A DNA stretch of 64,000 nucleotides from Paenibacillus_E violae (GTDB lineage: Bacteria > Bacillota > Bacilli > Paenibacillales > NBRC-103111), in NCBI RefSeq assembly GCF_032461945.1, contig NZ_JAWCUD010000001.1, positions 248,001 to 312,000 on the forward strand. The letters are read 5' to 3'. Under the pieces are notes generated by a model that saw nothing but the letters and a program-made list of their open reading frames with translations, searched no databases and was not told where the DNA came from. Shown piece by piece: positions 55,059 through 63,859 of this stretch (positions are counted from its first letter, which is position 1; each line of letters opens with the position of its first letter). A program made the translations under genes and the position numbers.

Positions 55059-57830
55059 ATGAATGAGGTGCGACAACGATTTAGCATGGATAAGGACTGG
55101 CTGTTCCATCTTGGTGAAGTTGATGTTCCCGTCAAAAAATCGCATAACAGTATCTACGGCAGAGCAAAAGCTGGGGGCGCTATTGGTCCCGCTGGCATGG
55201 AGTGGAACGATTCGACTTGGCAGACTGTGCAGCTTCCACATGATTGGTCGTATCAACAGCCATTCGACCGGGAAAATGGTGTGCCGAATTTCGGCTTTAA
55301 GCCGCGTGGCATGGGCTGGTACCGGAAGAAATTTAGATTGGCCGCTGAGGAACAGGGAAAGCAACTGATATTGGAGTTCGACGGCATCGCAACCGAAGCT
55401 TCGATCTATTTAAACGGAAGTTTATTGGAAAGAAACTTTAGCGCGTATACCAGTTTTACAATTGATATCTCGGATCGAGCCTACTATGGTGATCGTCCCA
55501 ACGTACTCGCCATCCGCGTTGATGCTACAGAGGCCGAGGGATGGTGGTATGAGGGAGCCGGTATTTATCGTCATGTCTGGTTAACGACAAAATTGCCGCT
55601 GCACATTGCAGAGCGCGGGGTCTGGGTCAGACCCGAGAAAATCAATCAGATACTTTGGCAGACGCATATTGAAACTGTCGTTGGCAATGAACTGGAGCAC
55701 GATGTGCATTACACGTTAACAACTTATATTCAAAATGCCAAGAATGAAGTAGTTCAGAAAGCAAGGACGGAGAGTATATGTGCAGCAGGCAGCAAAAATA
55801 CGGTCGTTCAGAAGTTAAACGTAACCAATCCTGCTTTATGGGATATTGATGCGCCTCATCTTTATCAAGTACATTCCGTTCTTACGATGGAAGGTCAGCT
55901 TTATGATACTGAGATGACTTCTTTCGGTTACAGGACGATTCGCATTTGTCCGGATGAAGGGTTTTTCCTGAATGAACAACCTTTGAAATTAAAAGGAACA
56001 TGCAATCATCAAGATCATGCCGGTGTTGGCGTAGCGCTGCCTGATGGGCTGCAGGAATACCGAATTCGGCGACTCAAGGATATGGGCAGCAACGCCTACC
56101 GTGCAGCGCATCACAATCCGACACCCGAGCTGCTGGACATTTGCGATCGGTTGGGCATGCTTGTGATGGATGAAAATCGCAACTTTGAGTCTTCCAGAGA
56201 AGGCCTGCGTCAACTTGAAAATATGGTCACCCGCGACCGCAATCATCCTTGTGTGGTGTTCTACAGTCTGTTCAATGAAGAACCGCATCAAGGAACACCA
56301 ATTGGCCGTCGTATAGTTAATCGAATGATGCGGACGGTCAAGCGTTTGGATCCGACTCGTCCGGTGCTTGGAGCTCTGAACGGTGGCGTGATGGAGGACG
56401 AAGGAACAGCAGATATTCTGGAGATCACAGGGTTCAATTATATGCATACGAGCTATGATAAATTTAAAGCGAAGCATCCGGCGCAGCCGATCATCGGTTC
56501 CGAGACCGTAAGCGCATTTTCGACGCGAGGCAACTATACAAATGATTCGATCAAGCAAGTATTTGACAGCTACGATCAAGAGAAAGCTCCGTGGGGGGCT
56601 ACGGTACGCGAGGCCTGGCAAGCAGTAGCTACTCGTAATTTTGTTATGGGGACTTTCGTTTGGACAGGCTTTGATTACCGTGGGGAGCCGACACCTTATG
56701 AATGGCCCAGCATCAACACACATTTCGGCATAATGGATACCTGCGGCTTCCCCAAAGACGCGTACTATTTATATCAAGCTTATTGGCTTGATGAGCCGGT
56801 TCTCCACATGCTGCCACATTGGAATTGGCAGGGACGTGAAGGGCAACCGATAAAGGTGATGACGCATACCAACTGCGAAGAAGTGAGCTTATATGTAAAT
56901 GGCCAATTTATCAGTAGAGAGTGTGTTGACGTGTATAAGCAGTTGGAGTGGGAAATTCCTTATGAGCCGGGCATCGTTCGCATGGAAGGCTACAACAACG
57001 GTAGACTTGTAAAGGTGACGGAAGTTGCAACAACTGGCGAAACCGCTTCGCTTCGACTGGAATTGCAGAAACCCTATCTCTATGGTGACGGGAAGGATGC
57101 CATAGCCGTGAATTTGTACGCGATCGATGCGCAGCAGCGTTTTGTTCCGACAGATAGCCGGTTTGTGACGTTCACGCTTAGCGGTTCTGGCAAAATATTG
57201 GGCGTTGGCAACGGTGATCCCAATTGTCACGAGGCCGACGCCGCCCAGGCAAGAAGTTTATTTGCCGGCTGCTGCCAGCTGATTGTGCAAAGCGTCCCCG
57301 GCTCTGACCCCATTGTGTTAGTAGCGGAAGCTGCTGGCTTGGCACCGATGACATGGGTTATCCCGGTGAAGGAAACGGCCGAGCCTCCTTACATCCCTTC
57401 CGTTAAGGAAACTTATGTGAATGACTGGCATGTAACGCAGGAGCCTTACGGCGAAAGGCCTGATCCTCTCATGGTTATGGATCCGACAGATATGAACACA
57501 TGGGAAAAGGTAGACGTCAGTTATGGCACCTTGAAGATGCTGAGAGGAATAAGAGGGTACGTAGTGTTTCGGAGTCAATTGTTCTTGTCGGATCAGGATA
57601 GGACTAGTAGCGCCAGCCTTCGTTTTAATGAAATCCAAGGTGATGTTGAAATCTACGCGGATACGGAATTGTTATTGGTGGCATCGCTCGTTGAGCCGAC
57701 TTCAGTGGTAATTCCGTTGCGAGAGGTTGACTTGAAAGGAAAAAACGTGATTACGTTATCCGTGCTTGTTCACATGACAGAGCAGATGAGTAAGCCAGGT
57801 ATCAGCAGTTCGGTCTGCTTGTTGACTTAG
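55059..57830 (+). CDS. GH2-family beta-galactosidase-like glycoside hydrolase
   Basis: This protein has about 923 residues and no signal peptide, so it is probably cytoplasmic. The start at 55059 (MNEVRQRF) is backed by AGAGG six bases upstream; an earlier frame start at 54990 lies inside the MFS gene. Domains: GH2 sugar-binding sandwich (about 10-190), Ig-like (about 200-300), catalytic barrel (about 300-590) with acid/base Glu407 in FNEEP and nucleophile Glu482 in IIGSETVS, then GH2 C-terminal domains. GH2 includes beta-galactosidases, beta-glucuronidases and others; the type here is unproven. It is the last gene of its operon. Confidence 0.9.
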   Translation: MNEVRQRFSMDKDWLFHLGEVDVPVKKSHNSIYGRAKAGGAIGPAGMEWNDSTWQTVQLPHDWSYQQPFDRENGVPNFGFKPRGMGWYRKKFRLAAEEQGKQLILEFDGIATEASIYLNGSLLERNFSAYTSFTIDISDRAYYGDRPNVLAIRVDATEAEGWWYEGAGIYRHVWLTTKLPLHIAERGVWVRPEKINQILWQTHIETVVGNELEHDVHYTLTTYIQNAKNEVVQKARTESICAAGSKNTVVQKLNVTNPALWDIDAPHLYQVHSVLTMEGQLYDTEMTSFGYRTIRICPDEGFFLNEQPLKLKGTCNHQDHAGVGVALPDGLQEYRIRRLKDMGSNAYRAAHHNPTPELLDICDRLGMLVMDENRNFESSREGLRQLENMVTRDRNHPCVVFYSLFNEEPHQGTPIGRRIVNRMMRTVKRLDPTRPVLGALNGGVMEDEGTADILEITGFNYMHTSYDKFKAKHPAQPIIGSETVSAFSTRGNYTNDSIKQVFDSYDQEKAPWGATVREAWQAVATRNFVMGTFVWTGFDYRGEPTPYEWPSINTHFGIMDTCGFPKDAYYLYQAYWLDEPVLHMLPHWNWQGREGQPIKVMTHTNCEEVSLYVNGQFISRECVDVYKQLEWEIPYEPGIVRMEGYNNGRLVKVTEVATTGETASLRLELQKPYLYGDGKDAIAVNLYAIDAQQRFVPTDSRFVTFTLSGSGKILGVGNGDPNCHEADAAQARSLFAGCCQLIVQSVPGSDPIVLVAEAAGLAPMTWVIPVKETAEPPYIPSVKETYVNDWHVTQEPYGERPDPLMVMDPTDMNTWEKVDVSYGTLKMLRGIRGYVVFRSQLFLSDQDRTSSASLRFNEIQGDVEIYADTELLLVASLVEPTSVVIPLREVDLKGKNVITLSVLVHMTEQMSKPGISSSVCLLT

Positions 57831-57898
57831 ATAGATTCTCCAAGCCTAATCGCTACATTCCCCGATCTAGATCCCCTTCATTTTTCCTGAAAACCCTG

Positions 57899-57943
57899 TT
57901 GCAGCAACTTGGCTCCACGCCAGGCAAGGCTGCAATTTTTTTT
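57899..57943 (+). terminator. Rho-independent terminator after the GH2 operon
   Basis: TTGCAGC (57899-57905) pairs with GCTGCAA (57929-57935), with inner TTGGC/GCCAG pairing and eight T residues after. Confidence 0.9.
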
Positions 57944-57957
57944 CATAGTAAACACGT

Positions 57958-57995
57958 AAAAGGCTGCCGACGATTGCGAATTGGCGGCCCTTTCC
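57958..57995. terminator. Second hairpin of the recurring GGCTGCC family
   Basis: AAAGGCTGCC pairs imperfectly with GGCGGCCCTTT, followed by CCTGTTAG. Similar hairpins end genes at 29247, 32647 and 33891. The gap from 57996 to 58067 shows nothing else. Confidence 0.55.
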
Positions 57996-58067
57996 TGTTA
58001 GGTGTTTTAGTAGGAACTGAAAATTCTTTCGAAAAATGCTTATGTAAGTAGAATTTGCTCATGGTTT

Positions 58068-58120
58068 TATAGAAATGTCTCGCTTTTGATGTTTACCTGA
58101 AAAAACAGATGGAGTATGTT
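58068..58120 (+). promoter_or_regulatory. Regulon promoter E (secreted GH29 and second GH95)
   Basis: TATAGAAATG at 58068-58077, TTTACC at 58092-58097 (offset 24) and TATGTT at 58115-58120 (17-base spacer). Same geometry as promoters C and D. Confidence 0.75.
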
Positions 58121-58131
58121 GGGCATGGGAG

Positions 58132-58221
58132 GTGAATGTAAGGGCTTACAAAAAAGTGGTTCCTTCATATGCATCAGGTTACTTCGTACAAAATCGAAAA
58201 GGAGAAGTAGATAAGTTTTGA
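58132..58221 (+). CDS. Possible leader peptide upstream of GH29
   Basis: A 29-codon frame from GTG begins VNVRAYKK and shares its first six residues and a long nucleotide stretch with the frame at 49469. It ends 51 bases before the GH29 start. Translation is unproven. Confidence 0.22.
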   Translation: MNVRAYKKVVPSYASGYFVQNRKGEVDKF

Positions 58222-58272
58222 AAGTGTGTAGATTCGCAGCAAACGCAATTCTAATTAAAGGGAGATGTGTTG

Positions 58273-60510
58273 ATGAAGCCATTTATGAAGGTATTGGCAG
58301 TATCAGTCTCACTTGTTTTATCCTGCGAGTTACTCGCGCCATTCGGAGCTCACGCAGCAACCACTTATCAGTCTACATGGGAATCTGTGGACCAGCATAA
58401 GGCCGCCCCGGAATGGTTTCAAGATGCTAAGTTTGGCATTTACTATCATTGGGGCGTGTTCAGCGTTCCCGCTTATGGAAATGAATGGTACCCTCGTAAC
58501 ATGTACGTACAAAATGGTAAAGAATACAACCACCATGTTAGTGTGTATGGATCCCCTACTTCGTGGCCGTATCACAATTTCATAAATGGCGCACAGGATA
58601 AGAATGGGAATTGGGTTGAGTTTGCTCCCAAGATGAAATCAGCTGGAGGTCAATTTGATCCTAACGAATGGGCGCAATTGTTCGTGGACGCGGGGGCAAA
58701 GTTTGCCGGCCCTGTTGCTGAACATCACGATGGTTATTCGATGTGGGATAGTTCAGTCAATGAATGGAATTCAGTGGACAAGGGACCCCATTTGGATCTC
58801 CTTGGAACCTTTGCAACCGCAATCCGCAACAAGAATTTGAAATTGTTGACAGCGCTGCATCATGCTTATAACAGTAACGGATACTTTCAATACGCGCCCG
58901 CACAATCCGACCCCAGCTTGATGAAATTATACGGTCAACTGCCGAAAACGCAGGAGGATCAACTGTGGTACGATAAACTGAAAGAAGTTATCGATACGTA
59001 TCAGCCTGATATTCTTTGGCAGGATTTTGCCTTGACGAAGATTGATGAAGCGCAGCGTCTCAAGTTTTTATCTTACTACTATAACAAAGCGATCGATTGG
59101 GGCAAAGAGGTTGTCGCAACCTATAAAACTAGCGGCGGATTCAACTTGAATGGTGAAGTTGTCGACTATGAAAGAGGAGGGCCAGCAGAGTTAACCTCTA
59201 ATTACTGGTTAACGGACGACAGCGTCGGCGGTTGGAGCTATACGCCTGGCATGAGCTACTATTCAGCTCCTACTTTGCTTCACTCCCTCATCGATCGTGT
59301 AAGCAAAAATGGCAACTTGCTGCTTAATATTGCACCCATGGCAGACGGAACCATTCCACAGGAGCAAAAAAATATTCTGCTCGGGATGGGGGATTGGTTA
59401 AAACGCTATGGCGAAAGCATTTACTCGACCCGTGCTTGGACGAAGTATGGTGAAGGTCCGACACAGCTTGGCGGCGCGATTCATTCAAGTCCTATTGTTG
59501 GTACTGAAACGGACATTCGTTTCACTCGCAATAAAAGCAACAACACGTTGTATGCCATCGTTCTGGGGTGGCCGGGGAATGGCGTCAATTTGAACATAAG
59601 CACACTTAATTCGAATCAAATTAATTTGAGTACGCTTTCAAAAGTGCAATTACTTGGAGAGACCGCCGGTACTTATATTAATTTATCGAACAGAGTCCAG
59701 AGTCAGGATGGTTTGAAAATTACGATGCCGGCAAGCAAGCCATTCACTGCAAGCGCCTATGTGGTAAAACTAACATTCACAGGGAAGATTCCCGATTTGC
59801 ATCAGGTGTCGGGTCCAACTTTTTACAAACATGTGCAATATGAAGGAAATCGAATTCCTCTCTCTTTGGGCAATTACACAAAATCAACTTTGCAAGCAGC
59901 CGGAATTGCAGATAATAGTATTTCCTCCATCCTAGTGCCGTCAGGTTACAAGGTAACAGCCTACGCAGAAGATAATTACAGCGGGACTTCGTGGACTTTT
60001 GCAAGCAACAATAACAATCTCAAAGACACTGGCAATAACGATTTGATTACTTCGCTCAAGATATCCTTGGATTCAAATGCATACTTCAAACTTGCGAATC
60101 GCACGACAGATTTGGTGCTCGATGGAGGAGGGAGTGTGGCTTCAGGTTCGAATGTGAAGGAAAGTGTGTGGAACAGCAGTAATGATGCTCAATGGAGGTT
60201 CGTCAATCTCGGTACGGGATATTATCAGATTCTAAACCGGACAAATGGTCTGGCACTGGACGGTGCTGGAAGCGGGACGGCACCAGGCACGAATACGAAA
60301 GAAACTACATGGACAGGCAGCGAGAATCAACAGTGGCAATTGGCGGATCTGGGAGACGGGTTTTATAAAATTGCGAATCGGGCTAATGGTTTAGTCCTAA
60401 CAAGCAGTGGGAATTTCAAAGGCGAATTTATCCCACCCGTGTATGTAAACAGGCTTTCAACTTGGAATGGGAGTACACTTCAGCAGTGGAAGATTGTGAA
60501 AGTCAACTAA
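58273..60510 (+). CDS. Secreted GH29 alpha-L-fucosidase with beta/gamma-crystallin-like and ricin-type domains
   Basis: This enzyme has about 745 residues. The ATG at 58273 has AAGGGAG eight bases upstream; GTG 58267 and TTG 58270 are too close. The signal peptide ends in GAHAA. The GH29 barrel (about 30-470) has FGIYYHWGVFSVPAYG, VAEHHDGYSMW and nucleophile Asp251 in ILWQDFAL. A domain at about 500-590 (YKHVQYEGNRIPLSLGNY, AEDNYSG) looks like a beta/gamma-crystallin fold and could bind calcium, and a ricin-type beta-trefoil with QWR/QWQ motifs follows to the end. The second GH95 begins 15 bases after the stop, so the two genes form an operon. Confidence 0.9.
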   Translation: MKPFMKVLAVSVSLVLSCELLAPFGAHAATTYQSTWESVDQHKAAPEWFQDAKFGIYYHWGVFSVPAYGNEWYPRNMYVQNGKEYNHHVSVYGSPTSWPYHNFINGAQDKNGNWVEFAPKMKSAGGQFDPNEWAQLFVDAGAKFAGPVAEHHDGYSMWDSSVNEWNSVDKGPHLDLLGTFATAIRNKNLKLLTALHHAYNSNGYFQYAPAQSDPSLMKLYGQLPKTQEDQLWYDKLKEVIDTYQPDILWQDFALTKIDEAQRLKFLSYYYNKAIDWGKEVVATYKTSGGFNLNGEVVDYERGGPAELTSNYWLTDDSVGGWSYTPGMSYYSAPTLLHSLIDRVSKNGNLLLNIAPMADGTIPQEQKNILLGMGDWLKRYGESIYSTRAWTKYGEGPTQLGGAIHSSPIVGTETDIRFTRNKSNNTLYAIVLGWPGNGVNLNISTLNSNQINLSTLSKVQLLGETAGTYINLSNRVQSQDGLKITMPASKPFTASAYVVKLTFTGKIPDLHQVSGPTFYKHVQYEGNRIPLSLGNYTKSTLQAAGIADNSISSILVPSGYKVTAYAEDNYSGTSWTFASNNNNLKDTGNNDLITSLKISLDSNAYFKLANRTTDLVLDGGGSVASGSNVKESVWNSSNDAQWRFVNLGTGYYQILNRTNGLALDGAGSGTAPGTNTKETTWTGSENQQWQLADLGDGFYKIANRANGLVLTSSGNFKGEFIPPVYVNRLSTWNGSTLQQWKIVKVN

Positions 60511-60525
60511 CTAGGAGGAGATGTT

Positions 60526-63500
60526 ATGAAGAAAGTAAAAACAGGTTTCATAAGCATGATGGTTAGTACTCTACTTGTAGCAAGCTTGATCTCAGTCGGA
60601 GCATCGAATCAGGCTCAAGCTAATGTAGGAAGTACGGCATTACCTGTCCAGAAAACAGGCAATTGGGATGATTTGAAAATCAATTGGACAACGCCGGCTA
60701 GCGGGACAGATTTTACCGGAGCACCTGTCGGAAATGGTTTCTTCGGCGCCAAAGTTTCGGGAGGTGTTGCGACTGAAATTCTTCAACTTAATGACAAAAC
60801 GTTTCATTCTGGCGAACCCTTCAACAATTATAATCCAAGCCGCAAAACAGCTCTAAATAGTACAAGAAGCCTGCTGGCAGAAGCGGATACAGCAACAACA
60901 GTAACGTATCGCGAGCAGAAATTAAAACAAGCTGAAACAGCTGCCAATGGGATGTGGGGATATGCATATATGGCTAACTTTCTGCCCATCGGCAATATTG
61001 TCTTGGATGTCCCCAATACGACGGGATATACGAACTACAATCGAGAACTTCATTTGGATAAAGCTGCTGTGACTACCACATATAAAGTGGGAAGCACGAC
61101 TTATAAGCGTGAAGTATTTGCGAGTTATCCGGATCGCGTGATGGTTGTCCGTATGACCAATGACGGCGGACTGCCGATGAGTATGACGGCCAAGATGACA
61201 TTGCCGAATGAGATGAGCGGACATGGAACCGTCTCTTCATCGGGCAACGAGATCCAAATGACAGGAACAGCTCCTTACGCTTACGCTCAGTACCCAACTA
61301 CCCTGTGGGCAGACGGGAGAGGCATGACGTTCGATGCTCGTCTTCGCGCCAGAACGACGGGAGGAACCATAACAGCAACCGGAGGCAATTTGAACATTTC
61401 AGGCGCTTCGGTCATTGAACTCCTGTATGCCGATGCGACAAGCTACAAGGATCCGTTTACGAATCCGAATCCAAGCCAAGGCGGCAACAATCCTACGCCA
61501 ATCGTAACGGGGATTATGAACGCGGCGTTCGCCAAAACCTATGACCAGCTCCTGAGTGCCCACCAGACTGATTATCGGAGCTTGTTCCGCAGGTTATGGA
61601 CGGAAGTGAACGGGAACATAGGTGATGCCAGAGCCAATGTGCTCTCCTATCAATATGCGCGTTACGTTTCCATTTGCACTTCCAGAGCGAATACATTTGA
61701 CCGTCCGCATAATCAGCAGGGAATGTGGAATTACATGTGGAGTCCTCGCTCGAATGGAGCGCATTACTTTAATGAAAATGTAGAGAAGATGTATGCATTG
61801 ATTGAGACAGGGAATCTTGCTGAGAACGGCGATCCGCTGTGGAAGTATATTAAAAATTTAGCTATCAATGGAGCAAAAACCGCACAATCCGATTTCGGCT
61901 TTGACGGGTGGGTGGTGCCACATGCATCCGACGTGTGGGCAAAAACAGCGCTTGGCGCAAATGATAATGAATGGGCGTTATACCCAACGGGCGGCATGTG
62001 GCTCATGTTTAATGTATACGATCATTATCGGTTCACACAGGACAAAACTTTTCTTCGTGACACAGCATTTCCTCTCATGAAAGGTTCAGCCGAATTTGCT
62101 TTGGATTTACTTGTTGCTAATAAGGATGGTTATCTCGTGACATCGCCCTCTACTTCACCAGAAACGAAGTATGTTTTGTCCGATGGCACAAAAATTGCTG
62201 TGAGCCAAGGTTCGACGATTGATATGACAGTCATACGAGAACTGTTTGAAAATGTCCTTGAAGCGGGGAGCATATTGGAAACAGATTCTCCTGCGGATGT
62301 TGATTTGCTGAATCGTATTCGAACGGCTTTGCCGAAGCTGCTTCCTTATCAAATTGGAACTGGCGGTCAAATTAAAGAGTGGAATAATGATTACGCGAAT
62401 GTAGATCCAAGTCATCGCCATGCCTCCCATCTCATCGGTGTCGGTTTCCTGGATCAGATCACGAAGAGAGGCACGCCTGATTTATTTCAAGCAGCTAAAG
62501 TATCGCTAAACATGCGTGGTTCAGGCGGATATCACCCGGATAGCGGGTACATGTGGGCACGACTAAATGATGGGAATAAAGCTGCCGCCCTTGCAACCAT
62601 TTATCCGACGAATCCTTCGGTAAATGAATGGCAAATAAAAAGTGCGTATTATCCAGAACTCTTTGTGCAAAGTCATACCGGAGAAATTGAACTTCTCCCT
62701 TCGCTGCCTACAACCTGGACGAGTGGCGAAATTACAGGCGTAAAAGCGCGAGGCGGGTATGAACTCAGCATCAAATGGGCAAACGGGCAACTCGTATCCG
62801 CTCAAATTGATTCCCCGACGGGTACGGTTCCTGTAATTCGGTATGGCAATCAACTTCTGAATCCGTTTACAGATTCGAGGATTACCTTCGTGCGTGGAAA
62901 TACACAAACAGCATTCAATCAAATCGAAGCAGAGAACTACGACAGCCAATCAGGCGTCCAGCTTGAGAACGTCTCCGACAAAGGCACGGGGTATGATCTT
63001 ACATCGATTGACAATAATGACTATACCGTCTACAACAATGTTGATTTTGGAAGTGGCGCAGCTTCATTCTCCGCCAGGGTTGCGAGCAATGGACCTGGAG
63101 GTACCATTGAAATTCGCTTAGGGAGTATGACGGGTACGCTGGTAGGCACTTGTACGGTACCGTCTACTGGAGGAGGACAAATTTGGCAAACGGTAGGCTG
63201 CGGAGTAACGGGTGCCACGGGCGTGCAGAACGTATATCTCGTTTACAAGGGAACTGGCGGCTCTCTCTTCCATCTGAACTGGTTCCAATTTAGCCAGTCT
63301 GCTTTGGTAGGAGGCGTCTATAAACTTATCAATGTCGGAAGCGGCAACCTTGCCATGGACGTGAAGGGACATGCAACGGCGAATGGGGCGGCCGTTATTG
63401 TGTCACCAGATAACGGTAGTGCAAGCGAGCAATGGAATATTAGCGACAACGGCGATGGAACGTTCAGGCTCCTTGGCGTCCCAAGCGGCAAAGCGCTGGA

Positions 63501-63732
63501 TGTATCCACAGCCACAACCACGGACAACTCGAAGACGATTATATGGCCTTATGGGGGTTCACCCAACGAAAGATGGAAATTCAACGCTAATACGGATGGC
63601 ACCTATACAATTATCGGTGTCCAAAGCAACAAACCGTTGGATACGCTTCTAACCGGAACCGAATACTCAGTGGTTATTAAGACGGCGAACGGCACGGTAA
63701 GTCAGAAGTGGAGACTGGTCAAACTGCAATAA
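60526..63732 (+). CDS. Secreted GH95 alpha-fucosidase-like enzyme with CBM6 and ricin-type domains (copy 2)
   Basis: This 1068-residue protein matches copy 1 (49547-52744) over its whole length with the same domains: signal peptide, GH95 with Asn416 and Asn418 (NENVEKMY) and Glu618 (KEWNND), CBM6 and a ricin-type trefoil. The DGNFG-type segment before QSHTGE is again replaced (KSAYYPEL). Divergence is spread over the gene, for example an extra three-residue segment (TAPYAYAQYPTTLW against TAPYNEDANTW). AGGAGG precedes the ATG. It is the second gene of the promoter E operon and has its own terminator. Confidence 0.9.
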   Translation: MKKVKTGFISMMVSTLLVASLISVGASNQAQANVGSTALPVQKTGNWDDLKINWTTPASGTDFTGAPVGNGFFGAKVSGGVATEILQLNDKTFHSGEPFNNYNPSRKTALNSTRSLLAEADTATTVTYREQKLKQAETAANGMWGYAYMANFLPIGNIVLDVPNTTGYTNYNRELHLDKAAVTTTYKVGSTTYKREVFASYPDRVMVVRMTNDGGLPMSMTAKMTLPNEMSGHGTVSSSGNEIQMTGTAPYAYAQYPTTLWADGRGMTFDARLRARTTGGTITATGGNLNISGASVIELLYADATSYKDPFTNPNPSQGGNNPTPIVTGIMNAAFAKTYDQLLSAHQTDYRSLFRRLWTEVNGNIGDARANVLSYQYARYVSICTSRANTFDRPHNQQGMWNYMWSPRSNGAHYFNENVEKMYALIETGNLAENGDPLWKYIKNLAINGAKTAQSDFGFDGWVVPHASDVWAKTALGANDNEWALYPTGGMWLMFNVYDHYRFTQDKTFLRDTAFPLMKGSAEFALDLLVANKDGYLVTSPSTSPETKYVLSDGTKIAVSQGSTIDMTVIRELFENVLEAGSILETDSPADVDLLNRIRTALPKLLPYQIGTGGQIKEWNNDYANVDPSHRHASHLIGVGFLDQITKRGTPDLFQAAKVSLNMRGSGGYHPDSGYMWARLNDGNKAAALATIYPTNPSVNEWQIKSAYYPELFVQSHTGEIELLPSLPTTWTSGEITGVKARGGYELSIKWANGQLVSAQIDSPTGTVPVIRYGNQLLNPFTDSRITFVRGNTQTAFNQIEAENYDSQSGVQLENVSDKGTGYDLTSIDNNDYTVYNNVDFGSGAASFSARVASNGPGGTIEIRLGSMTGTLVGTCTVPSTGGGQIWQTVGCGVTGATGVQNVYLVYKGTGGSLFHLNWFQFSQSALVGGVYKLINVGSGNLAMDVKGHATANGAAVIVSPDNGSASEQWNISDNGDGTFRLLGVPSGKALDVSTATTTDNSKTIIWPYGGSPNERWKFNANTDGTYTIIGVQSNKPLDTLLTGTEYSVVIKTANGTVSQKWRLVKLQ

Positions 63733-63748
63733 GGATGAAGATTTGGTT

Positions 63749-63775
63749 AAAGGGTGTCCTTGGGGCACCTTTTTA
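63749..63775 (+). terminator. Rho-independent terminator after the second GH95
   Basis: AAAGGGTGTCC pairs with GGGGCACCTTT around a short loop and is followed by TTTTACTAG. It matches the terminator at 52757 in outline. Confidence 0.85.
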
Positions 63776-63859
63776 CTAGTAAATGGATAGCTCTAGATTT
63801 TTCGGAATAATCCTTGCAAGGTATAAAGTTACTTCGAACAAAATCAAGGAGGAGATATT

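Noticed and set aside
55989..56723. 244-codon frame on the minus strand
   Set aside because: It lies wholly inside the GH2 gene, whose catalytic motifs are clear; the antisense protein is low in recognisable features.
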